The notes under the pieces were generated by a model. The model saw only the letters and a program-made list of their open reading frames with translations. It did not search any database and was not told the origin of the DNA. 64,000 bases of DNA from Paracoccaceae bacterium (GTDB lineage Bacteria; Pseudomonadota; Alphaproteobacteria; Rhodobacterales; Rhodobacteraceae): assembly GCA_019429405.1 (NCBI GenBank), contig JAHYIZ010000004.1:56379-120378 (forward strand). The letters are read 5' to 3'. The position numbers and the translations under genes are program-made. This document shows positions 18,089 through 26,465 of this stretch, in pieces. The stretch's first letter is position 1. Each line of letters starts with the position of its first letter.

Positions 18089-18673
18089 ATGTCGATGGCG
18101 TTTGACGCAAGTTCGCAAGCCTCGGATGAGGTACTTCTGGTCCTCTACGGCAATGGGGACCGTGCGGCTGCGCATGTGCTGGCACTTCGCTTCACACCGC
18201 TTGCATTGCGGGTTGCTGCGCGCATGCTGGGTGATCGGGCCGAGGCCGAGGACGTGGCGCAAGAGGCTATGTTACGGCTCTGGCGTGTCGCGCCCGAGTG
18301 GCGGCAGGGCGAGGCGCGGGTTTCGACATGGCTCTACCGGGTGGTGGCGAACCTGTGCACCGATCGGTTGCGCAAGCGCCGTGGCGTGGGGCTTGACGAG
18401 ATCGCCGAGCCAGAGGACGGGGCACCGGGGGTGGTTGAGCGGATGATCGAGACCGACCGTGCCGCAGCGCTGCAGAGCGCGCTCGATACGCTGCCCGAGC
18501 GGCAGCGGCAGGCGGTGGTGCTGCGGCATCTCGAAGGGCTGACAAACCCCGAGATTGCCGCAGTGATGGATATCGGCGTCGAGGCCGTGGAGAGCCTGAC
18601 GGCGCGAGGTAAACGGGCGCTGGCCGCGCTTCTGACTGGCCGGCGGGAAGAACTGGGGTATGGTCATGGCTGA
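18089..18673 (+). CDS. ECF-type RNA polymerase sigma factor
   Basis: 194-residue sigma-70 family protein of the extracytoplasmic-function type. Region 2 is seen in RMLGDRAEAEDVAQEAMLRLWR and STWLYRVVANLCTDRLRKRR; region 4 in DTLPERQRQAVVLRHLEGLTNPEIAAVMDIGVEAVESLTARGKRAL, quoted only as the expected region order. It overlaps the next gene by 14 bases. In many alphaproteobacteria such sigma factors are paired with small membrane anti-sigma factors, and the two following genes are the candidates here. Confidence 0.93.
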   Translation: MSMAFDASSQASDEVLLVLYGNGDRAAAHVLALRFTPLALRVAARMLGDRAEAEDVAQEAMLRLWRVAPEWRQGEARVSTWLYRVVANLCTDRLRKRRGVGLDEIAEPEDGAPGVVERMIETDRAAALQSALDTLPERQRQAVVLRHLEGLTNPEIAAVMDIGVEAVESLTARGKRALAALLTGRREELGYGHG

Positions 18674-19064
18674 CAGGAAATTTGCACCGCAAGACCTTGA
18701 CGTACTGTTTGCGCAGGCATGCAGTGAGGTGCCCGATCTGCCGCCCGGCCTGCTGGCGCGGGTGCTGGCCGATGCCGACGCCGAACTTGCGGCGCGCAGC
18801 CGCGCAGCACCCGCGCCAAGGCCGGTGCTGCGGTTGGGCATCATGGCCGAACTGCTGGCGCTGCTTGGCGGCTGGCGGGCGGTCAGCGGTCTTGCCACGG
18901 CGACGGTCGCCGGGGTCTGGATCGGCTTTTCAGGGCTGAGCGGCCTGCCTGATGCGGCGACCGCGCTGTTTGGCATGGCTGCGACCGAAACCCTTGCGTC
19001 CGTGAATTTGTTGCCCGGAGACGATGTGTTCGCGCTGGCGATGGGCTTGGAGGCCGTGGAATGA
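18660..19064 (+). CDS. Small membrane-associated protein, possible anti-sigma partner
   Basis: 134 residues, translationally coupled to the ECF sigma gene (14-base overlap; ATG 18666 is an alternative start). The N-terminal half is soluble and helical (FAPQDLDVLFAQACSEVPDLPPGLLARVLADADAEL). One hydrophobic segment (SGLATATVAGVWIGFSGL) could span the membrane. The C-terminus has a short LLPGDDVFALAMGLE segment. The genetic position and single membrane segment suggest an anti-sigma role, but there is no zinc-binding HxxxCxxC motif, so this is inference. It overlaps the next gene by four bases. Confidence 0.7.
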   Translation: MVMADRKFAPQDLDVLFAQACSEVPDLPPGLLARVLADADAELAARSRAAPAPRPVLRLGIMAELLALLGGWRAVSGLATATVAGVWIGFSGLSGLPDAATALFGMAATETLASVNLLPGDDVFALAMGLEAVE

Positions 19065-19618
19065 CCGAAAACGATACTCTGCCGCAAGCCACTCCGACGC
19101 CGCTCCCGCCCCCGCCCCCGACGCCTCCCGCGCCCGCTGGGGCAAGCCGCTGGATGCGCGGGGCGCTGATCGCCTCGCTTACGGTGAATTTGCTGGTGCT
19201 GGGCATTGTTGCGGGCGGCGCGCTCAATATCGCGCAGCACGGGCCGCGCCAGGCGATCGCCGATATCACGCTTGGCACCTTTACCGAGGCACTTTCGGCC
19301 GAAGACCGCGAGGCGTTGCGAATGGCCGCCGAGGCCGAGAGCCTTGGCCTGCGCGAGATGAACCGCGCGGCCCGCGAAGATTATCTGCGCCTGATCGAGG
19401 CGGTTCGGGCCGAGCCATGGGATGATGCCGCCGCGCGGGCGGCGATTGCCGCCTACGGGGTGCGCACGCATGACCGGCTTGCCGCGGGCGAACGGCTGAT
19501 GCTGCAACGGCTGTCCGCAATGGGTCCGCAAGGGCGCCGCGAATTTGCCGACCGGCTTGAGGAAACGCTGCGGCGTGGCTTTCGTGGTGCACGCCAGGGG
19601 GCGCCACGCGGAAACTGA
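19061..19618 (+). CDS. Periplasmic heavy-metal sensor-like protein (Spy/CpxP-type)
   Basis: 185-residue protein: a proline-rich cytoplasmic start (PPPPPTPPAPAG), one membrane anchor (GALIASLTVNLLVLGIVAGG, about 30-50), then a helical periplasmic domain with many Arg/Glu residues (LSAEDREALRMAAEAE ... MGPQGRREFADRLEETLRRG). This matches the 'periplasmic heavy metal sensor' (metal-resistance) family related to CpxP and Spy, with a helical LTxxQ-like segment. It ends the EF-hand/ECF/metal-sensor module. Metal specificity is unknown. Confidence 0.8.
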   Translation: MTENDTLPQATPTPLPPPPPTPPAPAGASRWMRGALIASLTVNLLVLGIVAGGALNIAQHGPRQAIADITLGTFTEALSAEDREALRMAAEAESLGLREMNRAAREDYLRLIEAVRAEPWDDAAARAAIAAYGVRTHDRLAAGERLMLQRLSAMGPQGRREFADRLEETLRRGFRGARQGAPRGN

Positions 19619-19672
19619 GGCAGTCTAGCGGCCGCGGCAGCCGGGGCGGTAGTGTGGTGTTCCCGTGGCGGC

Positions 19673-21073
19673 TCAGGCCGCCGACGCGCTGATTGTCACC
19701 TTGTTACGCCCAAACGCCTTTGACCGCAAAAGCGCTCGGTCTGCCTCGTGCATCAGGTCGTCGATCTCGGGGTTTGTGGCGCCGCCGCCGCCCATTGCCA
19801 TACCAATCGACACCGTCACCGGAATGCGGGTCACGCCGTCCACCAGTTCTACCGGCTTTTCCTCAACCTTGCGGCAAAGCCGCTCGGCTGCCAGCCGCGC
19901 GGCGTCAAGCGTGGTTTCGGGCATGGCCACCAGAAACTCCTCGCCGCCGATCCGCGCCACAAGATCGACCTCGCGCAGATTCGCGGTCAGGCGCCCGGCA
20001 ATTTCGGCCAGCACCGCGTCGCCTGCGGCGTGGCCCCAAGTGTCGTTCACGGCTTTGAAGCGGTCGAGGTCAAGCACCATCACCGCAAATTGGCGCCCGG
20101 TTTCGCGCGCCCGCGCGGCCATTTGCAGCAGATGCGGCAGCGCGTAGCGGCGGTTGTAAAGCCCGGTCAGCGGGTCCGTTACCGCCAGCCGCAGCCCGTC
20201 GGCCACGCTGGCGCGCTGGCGGTCGGCCTGCGCCTTTCGCGCCAGTTGCGCGCGCAGCCGCAGCGCCGCCTCTTGTGCGTCTTCAACCCGCGAGAGATCG
20301 GCCGCCAGCAGGTCATTGGCGCCCAGATCGAGCGCTACCGCCGCCGTTTCGCGCAGGCCCTGGTCAAGGGCGATGCACACCGCCGCGTGGCGCGTGGTGG
20401 TGCGCGCGCGCAATTCAGACATCAGCCGCAGCCCGTCACCGGGGCGCGAGAGCGAGGCATCGATGATGAAGCCGTCCGGCACGTCTGGCCCGCTTGCCTC
20501 GGCCAGTGCCTCGTCGCGCGACATCACGCCAAGTTCCACATTGGCCAGATGCGGCGCCAGCGCGCGCCGCCAGCCCGCTGCCCGTTCCCGCGAGGCCCCC
20601 ACCAGCGCTACCCGCGTGCGCGGCTCAAAGCTGGTCTGCCCGCCCTCGGCAAACCCGAGCGCGCGGCTGGTGCTTTCGCGCAGCCGCAATTCCTCGTTGG
20701 TTTCGCGCGCGCGCAGCAGGCTGCGCAGACGCGCCAGCAGCAGCAGCTCATCAATCGGTTTGGTTAGAAAATCGTCGGCCCCCGCTTGCAGTGCTGCCAC
20801 CCGTGTTGCGGTGTCGGCGTTGGTGGTCAGCATGATGATGGGGGTTGTGCAGGTGGCAGGGTCAGCGCGCAAACGGCGGCAGACATCGACCCCGGTCATG
20901 TCGCGCAGCTGCATGTCGAGCAGTATAAGACCGGGCCGCTCGCTGCGCGCAAGGCGCAGCGCGGATTCGCCCGTCGCGCCCTGAATCGTTTCGTAGCAGG
21001 CGCCTGCGAGCTTTACCTTCAATACGATTCGATTTGTCGCAACGTCGTCCACGATCAGGATCTTTCCTGCCAT
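19673..21073 (-). CDS. pleD: PleD-type response regulator diguanylate cyclase
   Basis: 466-residue protein with an N-terminal receiver domain (KILIVDD, the phospho-acceptor in LILLDMQL, and TKPI), a second receiver-like domain that looks degenerate (DGFIIDASLSRPGD in place of the phosphorylation strand), and a C-terminal GGDEF domain with intact GGEEF signature. An RxxD inhibitory site (REVD) lies five residues before it. This is the PleD layout known from Caulobacter; it makes c-di-GMP from two GTP. ATG 21073 was chosen because a GGGAGAGG ribosome binding site precedes it and the receiver begins at once; an upstream in-frame ATG at 21115 is possible. Confidence 0.92.
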   Translation of the reverse strand: MAGKILIVDDVATNRIVLKVKLAGACYETIQGATGESALRLARSERPGLILLDMQLRDMTGVDVCRRLRADPATCTTPIIMLTTNADTATRVAALQAGADDFLTKPIDELLLLARLRSLLRARETNEELRLRESTSRALGFAEGGQTSFEPRTRVALVGASRERAAGWRRALAPHLANVELGVMSRDEALAEASGPDVPDGFIIDASLSRPGDGLRLMSELRARTTTRHAAVCIALDQGLRETAAVALDLGANDLLAADLSRVEDAQEAALRLRAQLARKAQADRQRASVADGLRLAVTDPLTGLYNRRYALPHLLQMAARARETGRQFAVMVLDLDRFKAVNDTWGHAAGDAVLAEIAGRLTANLREVDLVARIGGEEFLVAMPETTLDAARLAAERLCRKVEEKPVELVDGVTRIPVTVSIGMAMGGGGATNPEIDDLMHEADRALLRSKAFGRNKVTISASAA

Positions 21074-21167
21074 GGCGTAGGCCTCTCCCTTTACTTCCGC
21101 TGTCTGTGTGGTCATCTTTTGTTTGAAAAGGTTAATAAACCCTTTCCGCAAACCTGAAGGAACGGGG

Positions 21168-21446
21168 ATGAAGCGAGATTCAGCTGAAACGGTCGGCATT
21201 CAGGCGCTCGGCTGGCTCGCGGCGCAAGATGATCTTTTCGCGGCGTTTCTGGCGGCCAGCGGGGCGTCGGTGGCCGAGGTGCGCGCGCGCGCTGCCGACC
21301 CGGTGTTTCTGGCCGCGGTGCTTGATTTCCTGTTGCAGGACGATGCGCAGGTCCTGGCATTTGCAGCGGCCTCTGGCCTGGCGCCCGAGGCGGCCATGCA
21401 GGCGGCTGCGGTGCTGTCTGGCCCGGCAGGCGCGCATTGGACATGA
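21168..21446 (+). CDS. DUF3572 family protein
   Basis: 92-residue helical protein (ETVGIQALGWLAAQDDLFAAFLAASG, then DPVFLAAVLDFLLQDDAQVLAFA) matching the alphaproteobacterial DUF3572 family in size and pattern. ATG 21168 follows GGAACGGGG. It is divergent from the PleD-type gene, and in several alphaproteobacteria DUF3572 lies next to pleD. Function unknown. Confidence 0.82.
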   Translation: MKRDSAETVGIQALGWLAAQDDLFAAFLAASGASVAEVRARAADPVFLAAVLDFLLQDDAQVLAFAAASGLAPEAAMQAAAVLSGPAGAHWT

Positions 21447-21498
21447 CCACGCGCAGGCGGCAAGGGCGCAGGGTGCGGGTGCGGGCGCGAACGGGGGC

Positions 21499-22221
21499 AT
21501 GATGGCGCAACTGGCGGGAATTCTGTTCGACAAGGACGGCACGCTCTTTGACTTTCACGCGACATGGAGCGTTTGGGCGCAGGGCCTGCTTGAGGAACTC
21601 GCCGAGGGCGATGCGGTGTTGGCGCGGCATCTAGGCGTATCGATCGGCTACCGGTTTGCCGATGCGGCGGCGGGGGTGGCGGCGGGTTTCGTGCCTGCCA
21701 GCCCGGTCATCGCGGGCACCCCTGAGGTGATTGCCGCAGCCCTGATGCCGCATCTGCCGGGGCGCGACGGGGGCGCGCTGGTGGCGCTGATGAATGCGCG
21801 CGCGGCGCGGGCGCCGCAGGTGCCAGCGGTGCCGCTGCAACCTTTGCTTGGCGGCTTGCGCGACCGTGGCCTGCGTCTGGGCCTTGCCACCAACGATGCC
21901 GAGGCGCCCGCGCGCACGCATCTGGCAGCGGCGGGGGTGACGGAGCTTTTTGATTTCGTGGCGGGGTATGACTCGGGGCACGGCGCCAAGCCCGCGCCGG
22001 GGCAGCTTTTGGCCTTTGCGCGCGCCTTCGGCCTTGCGCCCGCTTCGGTGCTGATGGTGGGTGACAGCACGCATGACCTTGTGGCCGGGCGCCGCGCTGG
22101 CATGCGCACACTGGCGGTGCTGACCGGGCTTGCCACCGCAGCCGATCTGGCCCCCCATGCCGATGCCGTGCTGGCCGATATCGGCGCCATTCCTGATTGG
22201 CTCGACGGGCAAACCGTCTAA
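21499..22221 (+). CDS. HAD-superfamily hydrolase, phosphoglycolate phosphatase-like
   Basis: 240-residue HAD hydrolase. Motif I is GILFDKDGTLFDFH (nucleophile Asp10 and Asp12), motif II the Thr/Ser in GLATNDAEAPAR, motif III Lys in GAKPAPGQLL, and motif IV MVGDSTHDLVAGRRAG. The helical cap between motif I and II fits the phosphoglycolate phosphatase/beta-phosphoglucomutase class. Two adjacent ATGs are present (21499 and 21502). Exact substrate cannot be decided; Gph activity is one possibility. Confidence 0.88.
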   Translation: MMAQLAGILFDKDGTLFDFHATWSVWAQGLLEELAEGDAVLARHLGVSIGYRFADAAAGVAAGFVPASPVIAGTPEVIAAALMPHLPGRDGGALVALMNARAARAPQVPAVPLQPLLGGLRDRGLRLGLATNDAEAPARTHLAAAGVTELFDFVAGYDSGHGAKPAPGQLLAFARAFGLAPASVLMVGDSTHDLVAGRRAGMRTLAVLTGLATAADLAPHADAVLADIGAIPDWLDGQTV

Positions 22222-22285
22222 GCCGCACTGGCCTTTCGCACCGTGCACGGCTAGCCTGCAACCTGAATGTAGACGGAGTCGGGTG

Positions 22286-24031
22286 ATGCTGAAGAACCGG
22301 GTGCTGCATGTCCTGCTGGGCTCGCTGGGCGGCCTTGCAGGCTGGGTGCTGGCCGAGGTGCTGGCCGACCGCCTTGATGCGCGAGCGGTGCTGTTTCTGG
22401 CGGTTCTCGGGGCGGTTGGCCTTGGCGGCGCGCTGGTGATGCTGGCCGAACTTGGGCCGCGACGGGTGGCCGTGGCGGCCGTTCTGCTTGCACCGCCCGT
22501 GGCGGCGCTTGCGGTTTGGGGGGCGATGCGTTTTGCCTCGGTGCCCGAATTCGTCGACTCTGGGCATCCGCTTGTCGCGCTGCTCGTTCTGGGCGGTATG
22601 CCGATACCCTTTGCGATGGCGCGCCTGCAGGCCGGGCGCTGGGGCTGGCTCGATTACGCGGCGCTGTATACCAATGCCTTGAACGCGGCCATGCGCATTG
22701 CCTCGGCGATTGCCTTTGCCGGTGCGGTCTGGCTGGTGCTGCTGCTGTCATCGGTGCTGCTGGATCTGGTCGGTGTGACGCAGTTGGGCGAGGCGCTGCG
22801 CGCACCCTTGACGATCTGGCTTCTGACCGGCGGCGCGCTAGGGCTGGGGCTTGCGGTGGTTGCCGAACTGGCCGATCTGCTCGCGCTCTACCTTCTGTTG
22901 CGGCTGTTGCGGTTCTTGCTGCCGGTGGTGCTTGCGGTGGTGGCGGTTTTTGTGGCGGTGCTGCCGCTGCGCGGTCTGTCTGAACTGTTCGGCAACATGT
23001 CCGCTGCGGCGGTTCTGATGGCGACGGCAGCGGGGGCGGTGGCGCTGATCTCGATCGCCGTCGATCAGGATGACGACGAGGCGGTCAGCGGTTGGTTTCT
23101 GCCTGAATGCGCGCGGTTGCTGGCAGTGTTGGTGCCGATCCTTGGCGGGCTTGCGGTCTGGGCGGTGGTGCTTCGGGTGCAACAATACGGCTGGACGCCG
23201 GGGCGGGTTGCTGCCGCCGTTGGTGCCGGGGTCAGCCTTGGATATGGCGTGTTCTACGCGCTGGCGGTGCTTAGCGGCGATCGCTGGATGGAGCGCATCC
23301 GGCGCGCCAATCTGGCAATGGCGCTGGTGCTGATCGCGCTGGCCGCGCTCTGGCTGACGCCGGTCTTGAATGCCGAGGCGCTTTCGGTGAACTCGCAGAT
23401 GGCGCGCTTTGACGCCGGGCAAACGGGTGATGAGGCGTTGCCACTCTGGCAGATGGCGCATGAATGGGGCCTGCCGGGGCAGGGCGCGATTGCCAAGCTG
23501 CGCGCCCGCGCCGCTGCGCCGGGGCACGCGGCGCTGGCCCCCCGCATGGCGGCACTCGACGGCGCCCAATCCCGGCGTGAGTTTGAGCGTGCGAGCGAGG
23601 CGCCAGACGCCACGCTGGGGCGCGCGAACGAGGTTGCGGTGCTGCCTGCGGGGCAAACGATGTCTGAAGGCCTCTGGCAGGCGCTCGATAGTGACACGCG
23701 GGCATCAGTGCTCGATGGCTGCGCGCGCGGCACACCTGCGGGCCACCCCGGCTGCCTGCTGGTGCTGGCCGATCTGGTCGCCCCTTGGCCGGGCGATGAG
23801 GCGTTGTTCCTGTTTGGCGCGGGGCCGATCACGCTTGCAGGCGAAGCGCAAAGCTATCGGCGCGAGGGTGATGCGTGGCACCAGGCGGGTGATCTGCGGC
23901 TGATGGGAAATGCGCCGGGGGTGAACGCCGCCGAAGCGATCGACCGGCTGCACGCCGGGGGGGTGCAGCTGGTGCCCGCGGGGATTTCGGCGCTCGACAT
24001 CGGTGGCCTGCCGTTGCTGCTGCGGCCCTGA
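22286..24031 (+). CDS. DUF4153-type polytopic membrane protein
   Basis: 581-residue protein whose first ~390 residues are a series of about ten hydrophobic helices rich in Leu, Ala and Val. A soluble C-terminal part (~190 residues) contains EFERASEAPDATLGRANEVAVLPAG and LDGCARGTPAGHPGCLLVLADL. The pattern and size fit DUF4153-containing membrane proteins, frequent in Rhodobacteraceae. It appears to stand alone between the HAD gene and the H-NOX pair. Function is unknown. Confidence 0.7.
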   Translation: MLKNRVLHVLLGSLGGLAGWVLAEVLADRLDARAVLFLAVLGAVGLGGALVMLAELGPRRVAVAAVLLAPPVAALAVWGAMRFASVPEFVDSGHPLVALLVLGGMPIPFAMARLQAGRWGWLDYAALYTNALNAAMRIASAIAFAGAVWLVLLLSSVLLDLVGVTQLGEALRAPLTIWLLTGGALGLGLAVVAELADLLALYLLLRLLRFLLPVVLAVVAVFVAVLPLRGLSELFGNMSAAAVLMATAAGAVALISIAVDQDDDEAVSGWFLPECARLLAVLVPILGGLAVWAVVLRVQQYGWTPGRVAAAVGAGVSLGYGVFYALAVLSGDRWMERIRRANLAMALVLIALAALWLTPVLNAEALSVNSQMARFDAGQTGDEALPLWQMAHEWGLPGQGAIAKLRARAAAPGHAALAPRMAALDGAQSRREFERASEAPDATLGRANEVAVLPAGQTMSEGLWQALDSDTRASVLDGCARGTPAGHPGCLLVLADLVAPWPGDEALFLFGAGPITLAGEAQSYRREGDAWHQAGDLRLMGNAPGVNAAEAIDRLHAGGVQLVPAGISALDIGGLPLLLRP

Positions 24032-24092
24032 GCGGGTTCGCAGTTCTTTAACACCGACTTGCTAGCCTTGGCCCTTATCTTGGGGTTTCGGC

Positions 24093-24674
24093 ATGCACGG
24101 GCTTATCAACCGCTCTATTCAGCACTTTTTGTGCAAAACCTATGGCGCCGCGCTCTGGCAGGCGGTGGCCGAGGCCGCAAGTGTGCCTGCGGAGGGGTTT
24201 GAGGCGATGTTGCCCTATGACGACGCGCTGACCTTCGCCATGCTCGATGCCGCCGCCGGGCGCCTGAACAAACCGCGCGCCGCCTTGCTGGAAGATTGCG
24301 GCGCATTTCTGGTCAGCCTCGAACCGGTCAGGCGGCTGCTACGGTTCGGCGGCGTCGATTACGCCGATTTTCTTGCTTCGCTGAATGAACTGCCCGCGCG
24401 TGGCCGCATGGCGCTGCCCGAGCTTGACCTGCCAAGCTTGACCGTAACCGCAGAACCGGACGGGCAGCTTTTGCTGCGGGTGCAGGGGCAGGTGCCGGGC
24501 TGGGGGCTGGTGCTGGCCGGGCTGTTGCGCGCCGTGGCCGATGATTATGGCGCGTTGGCGCTGATCGACCGGGTGCCGCTGGATGACGAGCAGGACCTGG
24601 TCACGGTGCATCTGCTTGATGAAAGCCACGCCAGCGGCCGGCGCTTTGACCTCGCCTTGCCGGTGGCGTCATGA
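24093..24674 (+). CDS. H-NOX (HNOB) family protein, degenerate heme site
   Basis: 193-residue protein with the start and fold pattern of heme-NO-binding (H-NOX) proteins: MHGLINRSIQHFLCKTYG, and later CGAFLVSLEPVRRLLRFGGVDYADFLASLNEL (about 69-100, described as the helix E-F region). In H-NOX proteins the proximal heme histidine follows this segment; here residues 101-106 read PARGRM. The heme-propionate motif YxSxR is also absent (LLLRVQGQVPG, 127-137). The only histidines are at 2, 11, 173 and 179, so conventional heme binding looks impossible. It overlaps the HNOBA-GGDEF gene by four bases, as expected for a sensor and its output enzyme. Confidence 0.8.
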   Translation: MHGLINRSIQHFLCKTYGAALWQAVAEAASVPAEGFEAMLPYDDALTFAMLDAAAGRLNKPRAALLEDCGAFLVSLEPVRRLLRFGGVDYADFLASLNELPARGRMALPELDLPSLTVTAEPDGQLLLRVQGQVPGWGLVLAGLLRAVADDYGALALIDRVPLDDEQDLVTVHLLDESHASGRRFDLALPVAS

Positions 24675-25759
24675 CGCCGGGGCTACCGCAATCTCCGGTT
24701 GCCGAGGTGCCGGTTGCGGCGCTGGGGCGGCTGATGCCGATGTTCCTCTGGCTTGGCGCGCAGGGTGACATCCGCGCCGTCGGGCCAACGCTGGCCAAGG
24801 TATGCGGCGGCAACGCAGCGCTGGTCGGGCGGCCCTTTGGCGAGCATTTCTTGATCGCCAGCCCCCATCAGGCCAGTGCAGCCGACCCTATGCCCGACCT
24901 GGCGGGCAAGCGGTTGCATCTGGCATTGCGGCAAAAACCCGGCACCGGCTTGCGCGGGCTGGCGGTGCCGGTGGGCCCTGCGGCGCAAGGTGGCGTGCTG
25001 TTCAACCTTTCGTTCGGGGTCGGTATTAACGAGGCGGTGCGTGACCATGGCCTGACCGACACCGACTTTGCGCCGACCGAACTGGCGATGGAGTTGCTCT
25101 ACCTGCAAGAGGCGAAGGCGGCGGTAATGTCCGAACTTCTTGCCCTCAACGCGCGGCTGCAGGCCGCACAGCGCGCGGCCGAGGCGCAGGCGCTCAGTGA
25201 CCCGCTGACCGGGCTTGCAAACCGGCGCGCGCTGGAGCTTGAACTGGCCCGCACAGTTGCCGAAGCCGCGCGCGATGGCGCCGGTTTCGCGCTGGCACAT
25301 ATCGACCTCGACCATTTCAAGGCGGTCAATGATACCCACGGCCATGCGGCGGGCGACCGGGTGCTGGTCCATACCGCCAACATGCTGCGCGCCGAGGCGC
25401 GGCGCAGCGACCTTGTGGCGCGCGTGGGGGGCGATGAATTCGTTCTGCTGCTGCGCGGCGCGATCGAGCCTTTGGCGTTGCAGGCCTTGGGCGAGCGGGT
25501 CATTGCGCGGCTTGAAGTGCCAGTTGACTTTGAGGGCGCGCCCTGCCGGATATCGGCCAGCATCGGCATTGCGCTGTCGCATTGTTATGACCCGCCCGAT
25601 GTAGACCGCATGGCCACCGATGCCGACGCGGCACTCTATGAGGCCAAGCGTTTTGGCCGTGGTCTCTGCATTGTGCGCAGCACCGGTGCGCGTGGCGGTG
25701 CACCTGCGCCAGCGGTGGCCACTGCGCCGCCACCCGCTGCGCCGCCACTTTCGGACTGA
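24671..25759 (+). CDS. HNOBA-domain diguanylate cyclase
   Basis: 362-residue protein: N-terminal H-NOX-associated, PAS-like domain (about 15-150), a helical linker ([28 protein letters not shown]), and a GGDEF domain (about 180-340). The active site is intact ([12 protein letters not shown]), with the substrate motif [20 protein letters not shown] and an RxxD inhibitory site (RRSD) five residues before GGDEF. It should make c-di-GMP under control of the H-NOX-like protein encoded just upstream. The short Pro/Ala C-terminus looks disordered. Confidence 0.9.
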   Translation: MTPGLPQSPVAEVPVAALGRLMPMFLWLGAQGDIRAVGPTLAKVCGGNAALVGRPFGEHFLIASPHQASAADPMPDLAGKRLHLALRQKPGTGLRGLAVPVGPAAQGGVLFNLSFGVGINEAVRDHGLTDTDFAPTELAMELLYLQEAKAAVMSELLALNARLQAAQRAAEAQALSDPLTGLANRRALELELARTVAEAARDGAGFALAHIDLDHFKAVNDTHGHAAGDRVLVHTANMLRAEARRSDLVARVGGDEFVLLLRGAIEPLALQALGERVIARLEVPVDFEGAPCRISASIGIALSHCYDPPDVDRMATDADAALYEAKRFGRGLCIVRSTGARGGAPAPAVATAPPPAAPPLSD

Positions 25760-25805
25760 ACATTTCCCCTGCCAAAGTCGCGCCCGATGCGCTAGGCAAA
25801 GGGCC

Positions 25806-26414
25806 ATGAAAACGGGTTTTCCCATTGCTGCGCCGGGCATGGCGATCGGGCTGCTTGGCGGCTCGTTTGACCCCGCGCATGAAGGCCACGCCCACCTGAC
25901 CCATGAGGCGCTAAAGCGCTTTCGGCTGGATCGGGTATGGTGGCTTGTCAGCCCCGGCAACCCGTTGAAAGCAGACGGCCCGGCGCCGCTTGCCGCGCGC
26001 CTTGCGCGCGCGCGCGCCGTGATGCGCGACCCTCGCGTGCAGGTGACTGACATCGAGGCGCAGCTTGGCACCCGCTACACCGCCGATACGCTGGCGCTAT
26101 TGGCCGCACGCTACCCCGGCGTGCGGTTCGTCTGGTTGATGGGCGCCGACAATCTGGCCGATCTGCACCTCTGGCGCAATTGGCGCGGGATCATGGGCCA
26201 GGTGCCTGTGGGCGTGCTGGCGCGGCCCGGCCAACGGCTTGCGGCGCAATGCAGCCGTGCCGCGCGGGAGTTTGCCTTCGCAAGGCTCGCCGCCGCCGAT
26301 GCGCCGATGCTGGCACAGCTTCGCCCGCCCGCGTGGTGTTACCTCGATATGCCGATGCTTGCGACGTCATCGTCAGATCTGCGCGCGCGCGGCCTCTGGC
26401 GCGGGGCGGCTTGA
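25806..26414 (+). CDS. nadD: Nicotinate-nucleotide adenylyltransferase
   Basis: 202-residue enzyme joining nicotinate mononucleotide and ATP in NAD synthesis. The nucleotidyltransferase motif [14 protein letters not shown] lies at residues 18-31, and the C-terminal [11 protein letters not shown] corresponds to the ISSTxIR motif. [17 protein letters not shown] is typical of NadD. Length is normal. ATG 25806 leaves a short extra N-terminus ([12 protein letters not shown]); the second Met of that stretch is an alternative. Confidence 0.94.
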   Translation: MKTGFPIAAPGMAIGLLGGSFDPAHEGHAHLTHEALKRFRLDRVWWLVSPGNPLKADGPAPLAARLARARAVMRDPRVQVTDIEAQLGTRYTADTLALLAARYPGVRFVWLMGADNLADLHLWRNWRGIMGQVPVGVLARPGQRLAAQCSRAAREFAFARLAAADAPMLAQLRPPAWCYLDMPMLATSSSDLRARGLWRGAA

Positions 26415-26465
26415 TCAGCGCAGGCCGGGCAGGCTAGGCTGGCGGCATTCTACGAGGGCAATTGC

